The notes under the pieces are model-generated. The model was not told the origin of the DNA and did no database searches. It saw only the letters and a program-made list of their open reading frames with translations. Below, in pieces: positions 36,681 to 46,128 of a stretch of DNA of 64,000 bases; position 1 is the first letter of the stretch; the number at the start of each line of letters is the position of its first letter. The stretch spans positions 62,001 through 126,000 of the forward strand of contig CAMOEI010000002.1 of NCBI GenBank assembly GCA_946612115.1, in the 5' to 3' direction. Both the position numbers and the translations under genes were made by a program. The stretch comes from an uncultured Caryophanales bacterium. Its GTDB lineage: Bacteria > Bacillota_I > Bacilli_A > RFN20 > CAG-826.

Positions 36681-37442
36681 ATGGTAATTATTAAATCTCC
36701 ACGTGAAATCTCATTAATGAAGGAAGCAGGTCGAGTTGTCGGACTCGTCTTTAAAACCTTAGAAGAAAGTATCAAACCTGGCATGTCCACGCTTGATATT
36801 GACGCGATCGTTGAAAAGGTGATGCTAGATAACGACTGTATTCCTGCTGAAAAAGGATATTATGACTATCCCGCTAGTAGCTGTGTATCGGTCAATGACA
36901 CGATTCTTCACGGTATTCCTTCTAATAAAATCATCCTTAAAAATGGGGACATTGTCAGTGTAGATATAGTTGCCTCTTATCACGGCTATATGGCTGATGC
37001 CTGTCGAACATTCAAAGTCGGCAATATTTCCGAAAGAGCGGAGCGACTAGTAAGAGTCACAAAAGAAGCATTCTTTGAAGGACTTAAACATGTTGTTGTA
37101 GGAGGGCATATCGGAGACATTAGCCACGCCATTCAGTCGTATGTTGAAACTCATGGTTATAACGTCACAAGGGACTATACGGGGCACGGGATTGGAACTC
37201 ATATGCATGAAGATCCAAATATCCCTAACTACGGTAAAGAAGGAACAGGACATAGAATTGAACCTGGTATGGCTTTAGCGATAGAACCAATGGTTCTAGA
37301 AGGAAGAAAAGACACTCGTGTCCTTCCTGATGGATGGACGGTTAAATCCAAAGATGGAAAATTAACTGCCCACTATGAAAACACAGTAATCGTCACTAAA
37401 GAAGGTTATGAAATTATAACCATGTATGAAGGAGAAAAATAA
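36681..37442 (+). CDS. map: methionine aminopeptidase type I
   Basis: Removes the initiator methionine from new proteins. 253 residues. The pita-bread metal ligands are visible in VSVDIVASYHGYMADACRTF, GHGIGTHMHEDP and AIEPMV, and NDTILHGIP earlier. Directly follows adk (one base gap) and abuts infA. Confidence 0.98.
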   Translation: MVIIKSPREISLMKEAGRVVGLVFKTLEESIKPGMSTLDIDAIVEKVMLDNDCIPAEKGYYDYPASSCVSVNDTILHGIPSNKIILKNGDIVSVDIVASYHGYMADACRTFKVGNISERAERLVRVTKEAFFEGLKHVVVGGHIGDISHAIQSYVETHGYNVTRDYTGHGIGTHMHEDPNIPNYGKEGTGHRIEPGMALAIEPMVLEGRKDTRVLPDGWTVKSKDGKLTAHYENTVIVTKEGYEIITMYEGEK

Positions 37443-37661
37443 ATGTCAAAAGCAGATGTCATCGAAGTCCAGGCGGTCGTTACGGAAACATTACCAAACG
37501 CGATGTTCCGTGTAAAACTTGAAAACGGCGCGGTAATCTTGGCCACCGTTTCTGGAAAAATCCGAATGAATTACATTCGCATTCTCCCAGGCGATAGAGT
37601 TACCGTTGAAATCTCGCCTTATGATTTAAAACGGGGCCGAATCACATTTAGGTTTAAATAG
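37443..37661 (+). CDS. infA: translation initiation factor IF-1
   Basis: 72 residues, the standard OB fold: [24 protein letters not shown] and [20 protein letters not shown]. The ATG immediately follows the map stop codon. Confidence 0.99.
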   Translation: MSKADVIEVQAVVTETLPNAMFRVKLENGAVILATVSGKIRMNYIRILPGDRVTVEISPYDLKRGRITFRFK

Positions 37662-37693
37662 TCCTTGAAAACTATTTTAGGAGGAAAGAAATT

Positions 37694-37807
37694 ATGAAAG
37701 TCAGACCTTCAGTCAAACCAATTTGCTCAAAGTGCAGAGTCATCAAAAGACATGGCAAAGTCATGGTCATTTGTAGCGATCCTAAGCACAAGCAAAGACA
37801 AGGTTAA
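37694..37807 (+). CDS. rpmJ: 50S ribosomal protein bL36
   Basis: 37 residues read directly from the sequence: starts [17 protein letters not shown] and ends KHKQRQG, with the Cys and His residues (CSKC...C...H) of the zinc-binding form. AGGAGG lies 11 bp before the ATG. Usual place between infA and rpsM. Confidence 0.98.
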   Translation: MKVRPSVKPICSKCRVIKRHGKVMVICSDPKHKQRQG

Positions 37808-37826
37808 TAAGGAGGAACATTGAAAT

Positions 37827-38201
37827 ATGGCACGTATCGTTGGTGTTGATATTCCAAATGACAAGCAAGTTGGCTATTCCCTTACTTATATTTACGGTAT
37901 TGGAAGAACAACTGCTAAAAAGATTTGCGAAGCTGCAAAAGTGGATGATACCATCCGCGTTAAAGATTTAAGTGATGATCAAATGAATGCGATCAGAAAC
38001 GAAGTCTCAAAATTAAAAGTTGAAGGTGATTTAAGAAGAGAAGTTGCCTTAAACATTAAACGCTTAACTGAAATTGGCTGCTACCGCGGCATTAGACATA
38101 AGAAAGGTTTACCTGTTAGAGGTCAAAAAACCAAGACTAATGCTCGTACTAGAAAAGGTCCACGTAAGACCATCGCCAATAAGAAGCAAGCACCTAAATA
38201 A
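37827..38201 (+). CDS. rpsM: 30S ribosomal protein uS13
   Basis: 124 residues: [25 protein letters not shown] and [23 protein letters not shown]. Contacts the tRNA and uS19 in the head. Confidence 0.99.
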   Translation: MARIVGVDIPNDKQVGYSLTYIYGIGRTTAKKICEAAKVDDTIRVKDLSDDQMNAIRNEVSKLKVEGDLRREVALNIKRLTEIGCYRGIRHKKGLPVRGQKTKTNARTRKGPRKTIANKKQAPK

Positions 38202-38222
38202 TATTGAAAGGAGAAATGAATT

Positions 38223-38609
38223 ATGGCTAAAACTACAACTCGTAAGAAGAAAGTCAAACGTTCCTTTACTAAAGGCGTCGCTCACATCCATTCTACCTTC
38301 AATAACACCATTGTTACTATTACCGACGCTCAAGGAAACGCGATCGCTTGGTCTAGCGCTGGTGCATTAGGATTCAAAGGTGCGAAAAAGTCTACCCCAT
38401 TTGCTGCTCAACAAGCTGCAGAAGCTGCTGCTAAGAGCGCTTATGATCAAGGTATTAGACAAGTCGATGTCGATGTTAAAGGCCCAGGCCCAGGTAGAGA
38501 AGGCGCAATCCGTTCTTTAGCGGTCTCAGGCTTAGAAGTCTTAAGTATCGTTGATACAACCCCAATTCCACACAATGGCTGCCGTCCACCAAAACGTCCA
38601 CGTGGATAA
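38223..38609 (+). CDS. rpsK: 30S ribosomal protein uS11
   Basis: 128 residues: [18 protein letters not shown] and [15 protein letters not shown], ending [12 protein letters not shown]. Platform protein near the Shine-Dalgarno helix. Confidence 0.99.
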   Translation: MAKTTTRKKKVKRSFTKGVAHIHSTFNNTIVTITDAQGNAIAWSSAGALGFKGAKKSTPFAAQQAAEAAAKSAYDQGIRQVDVDVKGPGPGREGAIRSLAVSGLEVLSIVDTTPIPHNGCRPPKRPRG

Positions 38610-38631
38610 TCTAAATTAGGAGGAAAAAAAC

Positions 38632-39597
38632 ATGAAAATTGCAAACCCTTTTGAAAGATTTGGAATTACCCAAGCGGACTATGATGGAAATGAAAATTAT
38701 GGCCGTTTTGTTATCGAACCACTCGAAAGAGGATTCGGATTAACCTTAGGTAACGCTTTAAGAAGAGTGTTATTAAGTGCCTTACCAGGCGCATCTATCT
38801 ATGCGATCGAAGTTGAAGGCGCTCAACATGAATTCTCCAGCTTACCAGGCATTGAAGAAGACGTTACTTCTATCGTCTTAAATCTTAAAGATTTAGTCTT
38901 AAAGATTGATGAGACAGATACCTCTAATAAGAGACTTGAAATCAATGTCGAAGGTAAAAAAGATGTCACCGGAGCAGATATCGTTTGCCCAACAGGAGTG
39001 GAAGTCGTCAATAAAGATGTCGTTCTCGCTCACGTTGCGGAAGGCGGTAAATTACACATGGTCTTACATGCTAGAAATGGTAGAGGCTATGTCACCGGTG
39101 AACAAAACAAAGTTTTACATCCTAACTTCGGTGTCGGAGTCATCGCTACTGATAGTAACTACTCCCCAGTTAGAAAAGCAAACTATGTTGTCGACAACAC
39201 CCGTGTTGGTCACGACAGCAAATTCGATAAGCTCACTTTAGAAGTTTGGACCAATGGTTCCATCCTTCCTCAAGAAGCGGTTGTCTGGGCTGCTAAATTA
39301 TTAATTGAGCACCTCAACAAGTTCTTAACTCTTGCTGAAATCACCCAAGACATCAATATCGAAAAAGAAGAAGTTAAAGTTGAAGAAAATAAATACGAGA
39401 ATATCACTATTGAAGATCTCGATTTATCCGTCAGAAGCTATAACTGTTTAAAAAGAGCGTCTATCTCTACTGTTCTTGAATTAGCAGAAAAGAGTGAAGA
39501 CGATATGATGAAAGTCAAAAATCTCGGTAAGAAATCTCTTAAAGAGATTAAAGAAAAACTCGCCGCATTTGGCTTATCTTTCAAAGATTTTGAATAA
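38632..39597 (+). CDS. rpoA: RNA polymerase alpha subunit
   Basis: 321 residues. N-terminal assembly domain with RGFGLTLGNALRRVLLSALPG; C-terminal domain with SVRSYNCLKRASISTVLELAEKS and LGKKSLKEIKEKL, which binds UP elements and activators. AGGAGG precedes it. Presence of an intact C-terminal domain fits UP-element use at AT-rich promoters here. Confidence 0.98.
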   Translation: MKIANPFERFGITQADYDGNENYGRFVIEPLERGFGLTLGNALRRVLLSALPGASIYAIEVEGAQHEFSSLPGIEEDVTSIVLNLKDLVLKIDETDTSNKRLEINVEGKKDVTGADIVCPTGVEVVNKDVVLAHVAEGGKLHMVLHARNGRGYVTGEQNKVLHPNFGVGVIATDSNYSPVRKANYVVDNTRVGHDSKFDKLTLEVWTNGSILPQEAVVWAAKLLIEHLNKFLTLAEITQDINIEKEEVKVEENKYENITIEDLDLSVRSYNCLKRASISTVLELAEKSEDDMMKVKNLGKKSLKEIKEKLAAFGLSFKDFE

Positions 39598-39615
39598 TAA
39601 GGAGGAAAAAGAATT

Positions 39616-40017
39616 ATGCCAGCACAAGGTCGTAAAAATGTTCATGGTAAAACCGGTGTTAGATTTAAAGCCGCGTATACCAAAAGCAAATATGAAAACA
39701 TGCTTCGTAATGTCGTCACCGATTTAATTATTCATGAATCAGTGAAGGTCACAGAAGCTGTTGCTCGTGATGTTGTTAAAGAAGCTGATCGTTTAGTGAC
39801 ATTAACCAAAAAGGAAGATGTTATGAACGCGAAAAGACAGGCTGCTAGATTCGTTAGAAATGTCGAAGCTAGTGAAGGAGTCTCAGCTTTAGATAAGTTA
39901 TTTAACGAAATCGGTCCAAGATTTAAATCCCGTAATGGTGGATACACCAGAAGATTAAAACTTGAAAACCGTCGTGGTGATGACGCCCCAGTGGTGCTCG
40001 TTACCTGGGTTGAATAA
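39616..40017 (+). CDS. rplQ: 50S ribosomal protein bL17
   Basis: 133 residues: KTGVRFKAAYTKSKYENMLRN, RFKSRNGGYTRRLKLENRRGDDAP. Last gene of the superoperon, followed by a terminator at 40037. Confidence 0.97.
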   Translation: MPAQGRKNVHGKTGVRFKAAYTKSKYENMLRNVVTDLIIHESVKVTEAVARDVVKEADRLVTLTKKEDVMNAKRQAARFVRNVEASEGVSALDKLFNEIGPRFKSRNGGYTRRLKLENRRGDDAPVVLVTWVE

Positions 40018-40036
40018 TTTAACTCAAATTATAATT

Positions 40037-40063
40037 AGAGGTGCAGAAATGCATCTCTTTTTG
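40037..40063 (+). terminator. terminator of the ribosomal superoperon
   Basis: AGAGGTGC / GCATCTCT stem (one G-U pair), AGAAAT loop, then TTTTTG. Confidence 0.75.
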
Positions 40064-40088
40064 TATATTTAATGTATTAGGAGGTTTT

Positions 40089-40229
40089 ATGGATAAAAAG
40101 AAAAACCTTCCCGCTTGGAATCCTCCTAAAGAAGTTATAGATAGCATTGTTGATGCTATTAACACTCCGATAGAGGAATTTACGACAACGCCTCCTTGGG
40201 AAGAAGAGCAAAATGCATCCGACAATTAG
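40089..40229 (+). CDS. 46-residue unknown protein
   Basis: Starts at ATG 40089, with TAGGAGG 5 bp upstream, and reads MDKKKNLPAWNPPKEVIDSI with a C-terminal half rich in Thr, Glu and Trp (TTTPPWEEEQ). Two Pro/Trp motifs (LPAWNPP and TTPPWEE) flank a short amphipathic helix. It lies alone between two terminators and the second hairpin begins inside its 3' end. Coding status is supported by the strong ribosome binding site and the biased composition; function unknown. Confidence 0.6.
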   Translation: MDKKKNLPAWNPPKEVIDSIVDAINTPIEEFTTTPPWEEEQNASDN

Positions 40230-40243
40230 GATGCATTTTTGCT
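40211..40243 (+). terminator. terminator overlapping the end of the 46-residue ORF
   Basis: Perfect AAATGCATCC / GGATGCATTT stem with GACAATTA loop, then TTTTTG. The stop codon of the small ORF is in the loop. Confidence 0.85.
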
Positions 40244-40295
40244 ATTAAACTACCTACTTTTTATTTATATAAATATTATTTATAATTAAATAGAT

Positions 40296-42245
40296 ATGAA
40301 AAACGCTCACAAAGAGAAGAAACAACCAAAGGAATATACATTCACAATTGACCATAATCCTTACGATGTTCTCTCATATAACAACTTATCTAAATACGAT
40401 AAAGTAATCGTCTTCCCGATTGTTCATTATGAGGGAGTAAAACAATATATTGATTTACTCAATCCTTTTATTGAAAAGGGATATCACGTTGTTACAATCA
40501 ATTTAATTTCTAAAGGCGATAGAGTGTTATTTTTCAATTACTACTTCACAGTCTTTGAGAAGATTATGATTAATTTAATCCAACAAAAAGTCATTAAAAA
40601 CGAAGAAATCGTTTTGATGGGATTTGGTGTTGGAGCTTATTTAGCTAGTAGCATGCAGAAGAGCAAATTAAAAGGCATTTGTTCAATGCTTCTTATTTCT
40701 CCTGTAAATAAATACAAAGACGAATATCAAATTAGTAGAGAAATTCAATCCTTTAAGATTCCTACATATATTTTCTTTGGAGAATTTGATTCTGTTAACA
40801 CAGTGGATTCTAGATATGCGATATATGAAAAAGGAAGAACTAATAACAAAGTTACTTTCTTGAGTTATTCCGCGAATGGTTATTATTTATTCTACCGTAA
40901 TGACATCGCTTTATCTTTAGCCCAACAATATCGATTACACGATTATGATTTATTAATCGGTGAATCAAGTAAATATAAAACCTCTTCTTTACCTGATGAC
41001 GTTTCATATAATGAAAGATTCTTCAATCATGTCTATTCCATTTTAGAAGATAAACCATTACCAAAACGTATCGCTTTATTAACTGATAACTTCCCACTTT
41101 TCACTAACGGGGTTGCGATGGTGGTCTCACTACTTCAAAAAGAACTTACTAAATTAGGATATGAAACTTATATCGTTGCCTTATGGAATAAGAAAAGACC
41201 ATTAAGTGGATTACCTGATGATACTTATGTTCCTATTATTGGTAGCTATGCGCATCTAGTGAAAGGGCATAAAGATTTAGAAATCCTCAAAACATTTAAC
41301 TTTGTTAAACAAGCTAAAATGCTCGCTCCATTTGGGTTTGATTATCTCCATTTACACACCGAATATACAATGAGCCAAATCGCTTTACTTTTAAGCAAGA
41401 TGAGTGGAGTGAAGATGGTTTATACCTATCACACCTTGTGGAAATTATATTATGAACAACACTTTGGAAAATTAATTGGTGATATTACTTATGTTGCCGC
41501 TAAAGAATTACTCTTTAATCGTGTTTATCATGAATGCCCAGTAATTACTGTTCCTTCTTATAAGAGTCACGAAATTTTATCTAGTGAAAGCGATAGTAAA
41601 GATATTAGAGTCATTCCATCTCCAATTAATCCAGATCGATTTGTTAGCAAGAAAGATGATAAGAAGATAATTGAATCTTTACGTAGCAAATATGATTTAG
41701 AAGGTAAAAAAGTCCTCGGTTATGTTGGAAGAGTTTCTACTGAAAAGAATATTGTTGAAACCCTCGACTATTTAGCGGAAGTTAAAAATGAAATTCCAAA
41801 TATCATGTTTATGATTGTTGGAGTGGGAGATGCGGTAGTTGCTTTAAAGAAAACCATTAAGAAATTAAAACTTAATGACTATGTCATTTTTGTTGGTGAA
41901 GTTCCTAATGATGAACTCAAATATTACTACTCCTTATTTGATGTATTTGTGACTGCCTCTAACTTTGAAACGCAAGGATTAACATATTTTGAAGCCGCCA
42001 CAAACGGAACGGTCATTTTAGCGAAAAAAGATCGCGCGATTGATGGATTATTTGTCGATAATGAAAGCGCTTATATCTATGAAGATTTCTATCAATGGGT
42101 AGAAAGATTAGAAAAAGCTCTTTTCCAAGATAATTCAAAAATTATTAATAACGCGAAAAATGTTATGAAAAAATACACCCCTGATAAATGGGCGAAGAAA
42201 TTACTTGGCATTTACCAAGAATTAAATCCTTCTAGGAAAAAATAA
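40296..42245 (+). CDS. glycosyltransferase family 4 fused to a degenerate alpha/beta-hydrolase domain
   Basis: 649 residues. Residues 30-235 look like an alpha/beta hydrolase (KVIVFPIVHYEGVKQY, the elbow VLMGFGVGAYLASS, then IPTYIFFGEFD), but the nucleophile position of GxSxG is Gly (GFGVG), so it is probably inactive. Residues 258-649 are a GT4 transferase (RIALLTDNFPLFTNGVAMVV, HLHTEYTMSQ, PSPINPDRF, GYVGRVSTEKN, ASNFETQGLTYFEA) most like diacylglycerol glucosyltransferases of Gram-positive bacteria and mollicutes. It may make membrane glycolipids. TATAAT ends 9 bp before the ATG. Confidence 0.8.
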   Translation: MKNAHKEKKQPKEYTFTIDHNPYDVLSYNNLSKYDKVIVFPIVHYEGVKQYIDLLNPFIEKGYHVVTINLISKGDRVLFFNYYFTVFEKIMINLIQQKVIKNEEIVLMGFGVGAYLASSMQKSKLKGICSMLLISPVNKYKDEYQISREIQSFKIPTYIFFGEFDSVNTVDSRYAIYEKGRTNNKVTFLSYSANGYYLFYRNDIALSLAQQYRLHDYDLLIGESSKYKTSSLPDDVSYNERFFNHVYSILEDKPLPKRIALLTDNFPLFTNGVAMVVSLLQKELTKLGYETYIVALWNKKRPLSGLPDDTYVPIIGSYAHLVKGHKDLEILKTFNFVKQAKMLAPFGFDYLHLHTEYTMSQIALLLSKMSGVKMVYTYHTLWKLYYEQHFGKLIGDITYVAAKELLFNRVYHECPVITVPSYKSHEILSSESDSKDIRVIPSPINPDRFVSKKDDKKIIESLRSKYDLEGKKVLGYVGRVSTEKNIVETLDYLAEVKNEIPNIMFMIVGVGDAVVALKKTIKKLKLNDYVIFVGEVPNDELKYYYSLFDVFVTASNFETQGLTYFEAATNGTVILAKKDRAIDGLFVDNESAYIYEDFYQWVERLEKALFQDNSKIINNAKNVMKKYTPDKWAKKLLGIYQELNPSRKK

Positions 42246-42247
42246 AT

Positions 42248-42268
42248 AGACCCTCGGGTCTTTTTTCT
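42248..42268 (+). terminator. terminator after the glycosyltransferase
   Basis: AGACCC / GGGTCT stem with a very short loop, then TTTTTTCTTC. Confidence 0.8.
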
Positions 42269-42331
42269 TCCCTCTATTTATAAAATAATAAACATATAGT
42301 AAGATAAATTTAACAATATAGGAGATTTGTT

Positions 42332-42439
42332 ATAGGTTATTCAGTTTATGAAGCTGCTGAAGAAGTTATGAAGACTTTAGCATTTCTTCCTCGAGCAGAG
42401 GACGCCAATAAAAAGCTGTTTACTTTAATGAGGGGGTAA
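42332..42439 (+). CDS. small 35-codon frame with apparent ATA start
   Basis: An open frame from ATA 42332, with TAGGAG 7 bp upstream, to the TAA at 42437. It reads GYSVYEAAEEVMKTLAFLP after the first codon and ends KKLFTLMRG. No ATG, GTG or TTG is in frame near the binding site; the first ATG is codon 13. Six bp after its stop comes the ATG of the next gene. Either ATA is used, or the start was lost by mutation. Composition is protein-like but evidence is weak. Confidence 0.4.
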   Translation: MGYSVYEAAEEVMKTLAFLPRAEDANKKLFTLMRG

Positions 42440-42445
42440 TAAATT

Positions 42446-42877
42446 ATGCCAGCATCACCAAGTAGTATCGCTAGTGAATTAGCGAGAATGATTAAAAACC
42501 AATATTTTGGAGTAGAGAGTCACACTTCATCTAATAATAATGGAATGGAGATTTATGGCTCCTTCAAATACTGTGGAAGATTATATTTTTATAATATCTT
42601 CCTCTTCTATAATGGAGAATATGGAGTGGGTTTAGGTAACTCAATCAGTCCTAGTAGAGTCTACGAGGCAAAAAGATTTGCGGATGAATATAGTAGAACC
42701 ACCGGAAAAGAAAGATATGAGAATATTTTTGTTAACGAGAAAGGTCCAAGTATCCTAAGAGTTAAATGGGGTGAGTTCACTAGTAGTGACGCTTATTCAT
42801 GCGCTTCTAAAGCGGTTGATGTCTTATCAATGCTTAGAGACTCCAATCTCGCTGATCGATTATTTTCATACAAATAG
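42446..42877 (+). CDS. unknown 143-residue soluble protein
   Basis: Not recognised. Begins PASPSSIASELARMI, then an aromatic, beta-rich middle (GSFKYCGRLYFYNIFLFYNGEYGV), then helices to the end. No signal peptide, membrane segment or catalytic motif. GAGGGGG is 11 bp before the ATG. It forms a two-gene unit with the 42332 frame, bounded by terminators on both sides. Helix-strand-helix order could suit a small binding or chaperone-like fold, which is only a guess. Confidence 0.65.
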   Translation: MPASPSSIASELARMIKNQYFGVESHTSSNNNGMEIYGSFKYCGRLYFYNIFLFYNGEYGVGLGNSISPSRVYEAKRFADEYSRTTGKERYENIFVNEKGPSILRVKWGEFTSSDAYSCASKAVDVLSMLRDSNLADRLFSYK

Positions 42878-42899
42878 AAGACCTTCGGGTCTTTTTTTC
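42878..42899 (+). terminator. terminator after the 143-residue gene
   Basis: AAGACC / GGTCTT stem closing a TTCG tetraloop, followed by TTTTTT. Confidence 0.9.
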
Positions 42900-42973
42900 T
42901 ATTCATCTAAATGGATATTTAGTAGAATAATTACATAGGTATTACTTTTTAATCTTACTAAGGAGGATTTTTA

Positions 42974-44179
42974 ATGTCCAAAAGTTACTTAGAAGAATAT
43001 GAAGCAGGCTATACTCCTAAACTTGTAATGGAGGAAGCTAGTCGTTGTTTACTTTGTCACGACGCTCCATGTTCTAAAGCATGTCCAGCTGGAACTGATC
43101 CAGCTAAATTTATTCGTTCTGTGAGATTCAGAAACTTTAAAGGCGCTGCTGAGACCGTTAGAATCAATAACGTTTTAGGCGCTATTTGTGCGAGAGTCTG
43201 TCCAACAGAAAGATATTGTCAACAAGGTTGTTCTAGAAGTGGTATTGATAAACCAATCGATATTGGTAGAATTCAACGCTATATCACCGACTTTGAAGAC
43301 GCTTGTAAGATGAAAATCTTAGAAGTCAAAAAGCCTAACGGCAAGAGAGTTGCAGTTGTTGGTAGTGGTCCTGCAGGACTCGCTACAGCTGGTTTACTTG
43401 CTCAAGACGGCTACAAAGTAGAAGTCTATGAAAAAGAAGCCAAAGCTGGTGGATATTTAAGATATGGCATTCCTGAATATCGTTTACCATCCGCGGTTGT
43501 TGATAGAGAAGTTAAGAGAATTAAAGACTTAGGAGTCGAATTTAAATTAGGCGAAAAAGTCGAAGATTTAGCTAAATTACAAGAAGAATATGACGCGGTT
43601 GTCGTCGCTGTTGGTCATGGAGCAGGTAAAGTTTTACCAATCTTTGCAGGCAAAAGATTTGTCAAAACCGCTGTTAATTTCTTAAAAGACGCCAAAAGAA
43701 AGAAAGGCAATCTCAAACTTCCAGATAACGTTTTAGTTATCGGTGGTGGAGATGTCGCTATGGATACAGTGACTACATTAAAGCTATTAGGAGTTAAGCA
43801 AGTTACTGATGTCGTCTATGAAACATTTGAAGAATTTAAAGCCAGCAAGAAAGAACTTCAAGGCGCTCAAGAGCAAGGTGTTTCAATTATCGATGGCTAT
43901 GTTCCAGTTAGTCTAAAAGGCAAGACAGTTAAATTCGAACATCGATTCATCAAGAACGAACTTAAAGTTAAAGCTGATCTTATCATCTTAGCGGTTGGCC
44001 AATATACTGAAGCTGGCTTACTTGGCTTAGATGTTAATAAAGCCCAAGAAGTCGAAGGTGTCTCAGGCAATCTATTTGTTGCTGGAGATATTGCTAAAGG
44101 CGAAAAGACTGTTGTCTACGCAGTTAGAAGTGCAAAAGAAACAGCATATGCTGTTAAGAAATATTTAGGAGGTAAATAA
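42974..44179 (+). CDS. preT: NAD-dependent dihydropyrimidine dehydrogenase, flavin subunit
   Basis: Passes electrons between NAD(H) and the PreA subunit during pyrimidine reduction. 401 residues of the GltB-small-subunit-like family: an N-terminal [4Fe-4S] helical domain ([27 protein letters not shown]), FAD motif [17 protein letters not shown] and second dinucleotide site [19 protein letters not shown] precedes the ATG. Two bp before preA. A different partner oxidoreductase is excluded by the neighbour. Confidence 0.88.
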   Translation: MSKSYLEEYEAGYTPKLVMEEASRCLLCHDAPCSKACPAGTDPAKFIRSVRFRNFKGAAETVRINNVLGAICARVCPTERYCQQGCSRSGIDKPIDIGRIQRYITDFEDACKMKILEVKKPNGKRVAVVGSGPAGLATAGLLAQDGYKVEVYEKEAKAGGYLRYGIPEYRLPSAVVDREVKRIKDLGVEFKLGEKVEDLAKLQEEYDAVVVAVGHGAGKVLPIFAGKRFVKTAVNFLKDAKRKKGNLKLPDNVLVIGGGDVAMDTVTTLKLLGVKQVTDVVYETFEEFKASKKELQGAQEQGVSIIDGYVPVSLKGKTVKFEHRFIKNELKVKADLIILAVGQYTEAGLLGLDVNKAQEVEGVSGNLFVAGDIAKGEKTVVYAVRSAKETAYAVKKYLGGK

Positions 44180-44181
44180 TC

Positions 44182-45429
44182 ATGGTTAAGAAAGATTTAA
44201 GTATCACCTTCTTAGGTGTTAAATTCCCAAACCCATTCTGTTTATCTTCTTCTCCAGTTGGTAATGACTATGATATGTGTAAAAAAGCATATGATGTCGG
44301 ATGGGGTGGTATTGTCTTTAAGACAATCGGACCAAAGAGTTACGTTATTAATGAAGTCTCTCCTAGATTTGATAAATTAGATAAAGAAGCCGAACCATTT
44401 GTTGGTTTTAAAAACATGGAACAAATCGCTGAGCATTCATTAGAAGAAAACTTAGCGGATCTTGCAAGATTAAAGAAAGAATATCCTGATAAAGTATTAA
44501 TCGCCTCCATCATGGGTAATGATGATGAAACCTGGGAAGATTTAGCAAGAAAAGTCACCGAAGCTGGTGCGGATATGATTGAAATGAACTTATCGTGTCC
44601 TCAAATGACTTCTCACGCGATGGGAAGTGACGTTGGAAGTAACCCAGAACTTTGTAAGAAATACTGCCAAGCTGTCAAACGTGGAAGTAAACTTCCAATG
44701 ATGGCGAAGATGACTCCAAATATCACTGATATGGTGGAAGTCGCTAAAGCGTGTTTAGAAGGTGGAGCGGACGGTATTGCTGCAATTAACACAATTAAAT
44801 CTATTTGTAATATTGATTTAGATAAGAAGATTGGTATGCCAATCGTTAACGGCAAATCTTCTATCTCCGGATATTCAGGTAAAGCTGTTAAACCAGTTGC
44901 ATTAAGATTCATTCAACAAATGAGAACTGGAATTCCAGGAGTGGAAATCTCTGGTATCGGCGGATGTGAAACCTGGGAAGACGCTGCTGAATTTATCTTA
45001 GTTGGTGCCAAAACAATTCAAGTCACTACAGGTATCATGCAATATGGTTATCGTATCGTCGAAGATATGTGCAATGGCTTAATGCATTACATGGAAGAAC
45101 AACATGTTGATCATCTCGAAGACTTAGTGGGTCTAGCCAATAAAAACATTATTCCTGCCGAAGAACTTGATAGAGACTACATCGTCTATCCTGAAATTGA
45201 TAAGGAAAAATGTGTTGGCTGTGGTAGATGCTATATCTCTTGTTATGATGGGGCTCACCAAGCTATGGAGTGGGATGAAGAAACTCGTCGTCCAACATGT
45301 AACCATGACAAGTGTGTTGGCTGCTTACTTTGTGGTCACGTCTGTCCTGTAGGAGCGATTGATAAAGGCGAAATCGTCTTTAAGAAAACCGCTAAACCAG
45401 GAAGAAAAATTAAAGACATTCGACTTTAA
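44182..45429 (+). CDS. preA: NAD-dependent dihydropyrimidine dehydrogenase, catalytic subunit
   Basis: Reduces uracil and thymine (or the reverse). 415 residues: a dihydroorotate-dehydrogenase-like FMN barrel ([27 protein letters not shown] with the active-site Cys, [25 protein letters not shown]) and a C-terminal pair of [4Fe-4S] clusters ([31 protein letters not shown]). Normal fusion for PreA. Confidence 0.92.
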   Translation: MVKKDLSITFLGVKFPNPFCLSSSPVGNDYDMCKKAYDVGWGGIVFKTIGPKSYVINEVSPRFDKLDKEAEPFVGFKNMEQIAEHSLEENLADLARLKKEYPDKVLIASIMGNDDETWEDLARKVTEAGADMIEMNLSCPQMTSHAMGSDVGSNPELCKKYCQAVKRGSKLPMMAKMTPNITDMVEVAKACLEGGADGIAAINTIKSICNIDLDKKIGMPIVNGKSSISGYSGKAVKPVALRFIQQMRTGIPGVEISGIGGCETWEDAAEFILVGAKTIQVTTGIMQYGYRIVEDMCNGLMHYMEEQHVDHLEDLVGLANKNIIPAEELDRDYIVYPEIDKEKCVGCGRCYISCYDGAHQAMEWDEETRRPTCNHDKCVGCLLCGHVCPVGAIDKGEIVFKKTAKPGRKIKDIRL

Positions 45430-45447
45430 TTAGTACTCAAAACTAAT

Positions 45448-45480
45448 AAGCTAGGGAGATATCTCTAGCTTTTCTTTTAC
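45448..45480 (+). terminator. terminator after preA
   Basis: AAGCTAGGGA / TCTCTAGCTT (one G-U) with GATA loop, then TTCTTTTA. Confidence 0.8.
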
Positions 45481-45640
45481 ATAAAATATATCGAATTTGC
45501 ACGTAAAAAATGCGATTAATATTTAAAATTAGAATTACTAATTTTGTCCTACATATATTTTTTATATTGTTTATGTGTATTATTTTCAATAAAATAATAT
45601 CGGTATTATTTAGATAATATTGTTTTTTAGGAGGAAGTTT

Positions 45641-46126
45641 ATGGCAAAATTACAAGCAGAAGCTATTAAACAAATCACAGAAATTGTTGAAAGATACAAG
45701 AACGAAGAAACTCCAATGATGATGATTCTTTCGGATGTTCAAAACGAGTATGGTTATATTCCACTTGAAGTCCAAGAATTAATTTCTTCTCTTACTGGAA
45801 TTCCAGTTAGTGAAATCTATGGTGTTGTCACATTCTATTCTTTCTTCTCACTTACCCCAAAAGGAAAATACGTTATCGGTGTCTGTTTAGGAACAGCCTG
45901 TTACGTTAAGGGTTCTCAACTTGTCATTGATAAGTTCTCAGACTTATTAAAGATTAAACCAGGTGAGACCTCCGAAGATGGGTTATTCACTTTAGACGCT
46001 TTGCGTTGTGTTGGTGCATGCGCAATTGCTCCAGCGGTTTCAATCAACGGAAAAGTCTATCCAATGGTTCAAGTTGGACAAGTCGAAAGCATTATTAATG
46101 AATATCGTGCAAAGGAGGCTCTCTAG
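45641..46126 (+). CDS. hydC: electron-bifurcating [FeFe]-hydrogenase subunit (NuoE-like)
   Basis: 161 residues from the ATG at 45641, 6 bp after TAGGAGG; an earlier in-frame start lacks a binding site. Thioredoxin-like [2Fe-2S] protein with CLGTACYVKGSQ and CVGACAIAPAVSINGKVY. Preceded by an AT-rich gap (45483-45640) that should contain the operon promoter, which I could not place. Part of the HydABC complex with the next two genes. Confidence 0.92.
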   Translation: MAKLQAEAIKQITEIVERYKNEETPMMMILSDVQNEYGYIPLEVQELISSLTGIPVSEIYGVVTFYSFFSLTPKGKYVIGVCLGTACYVKGSQLVIDKFSDLLKIKPGETSEDGLFTLDALRCVGACAIAPAVSINGKVYPMVQVGQVESIINEYRAKEAL

Positions 46127-46128
46127 TT

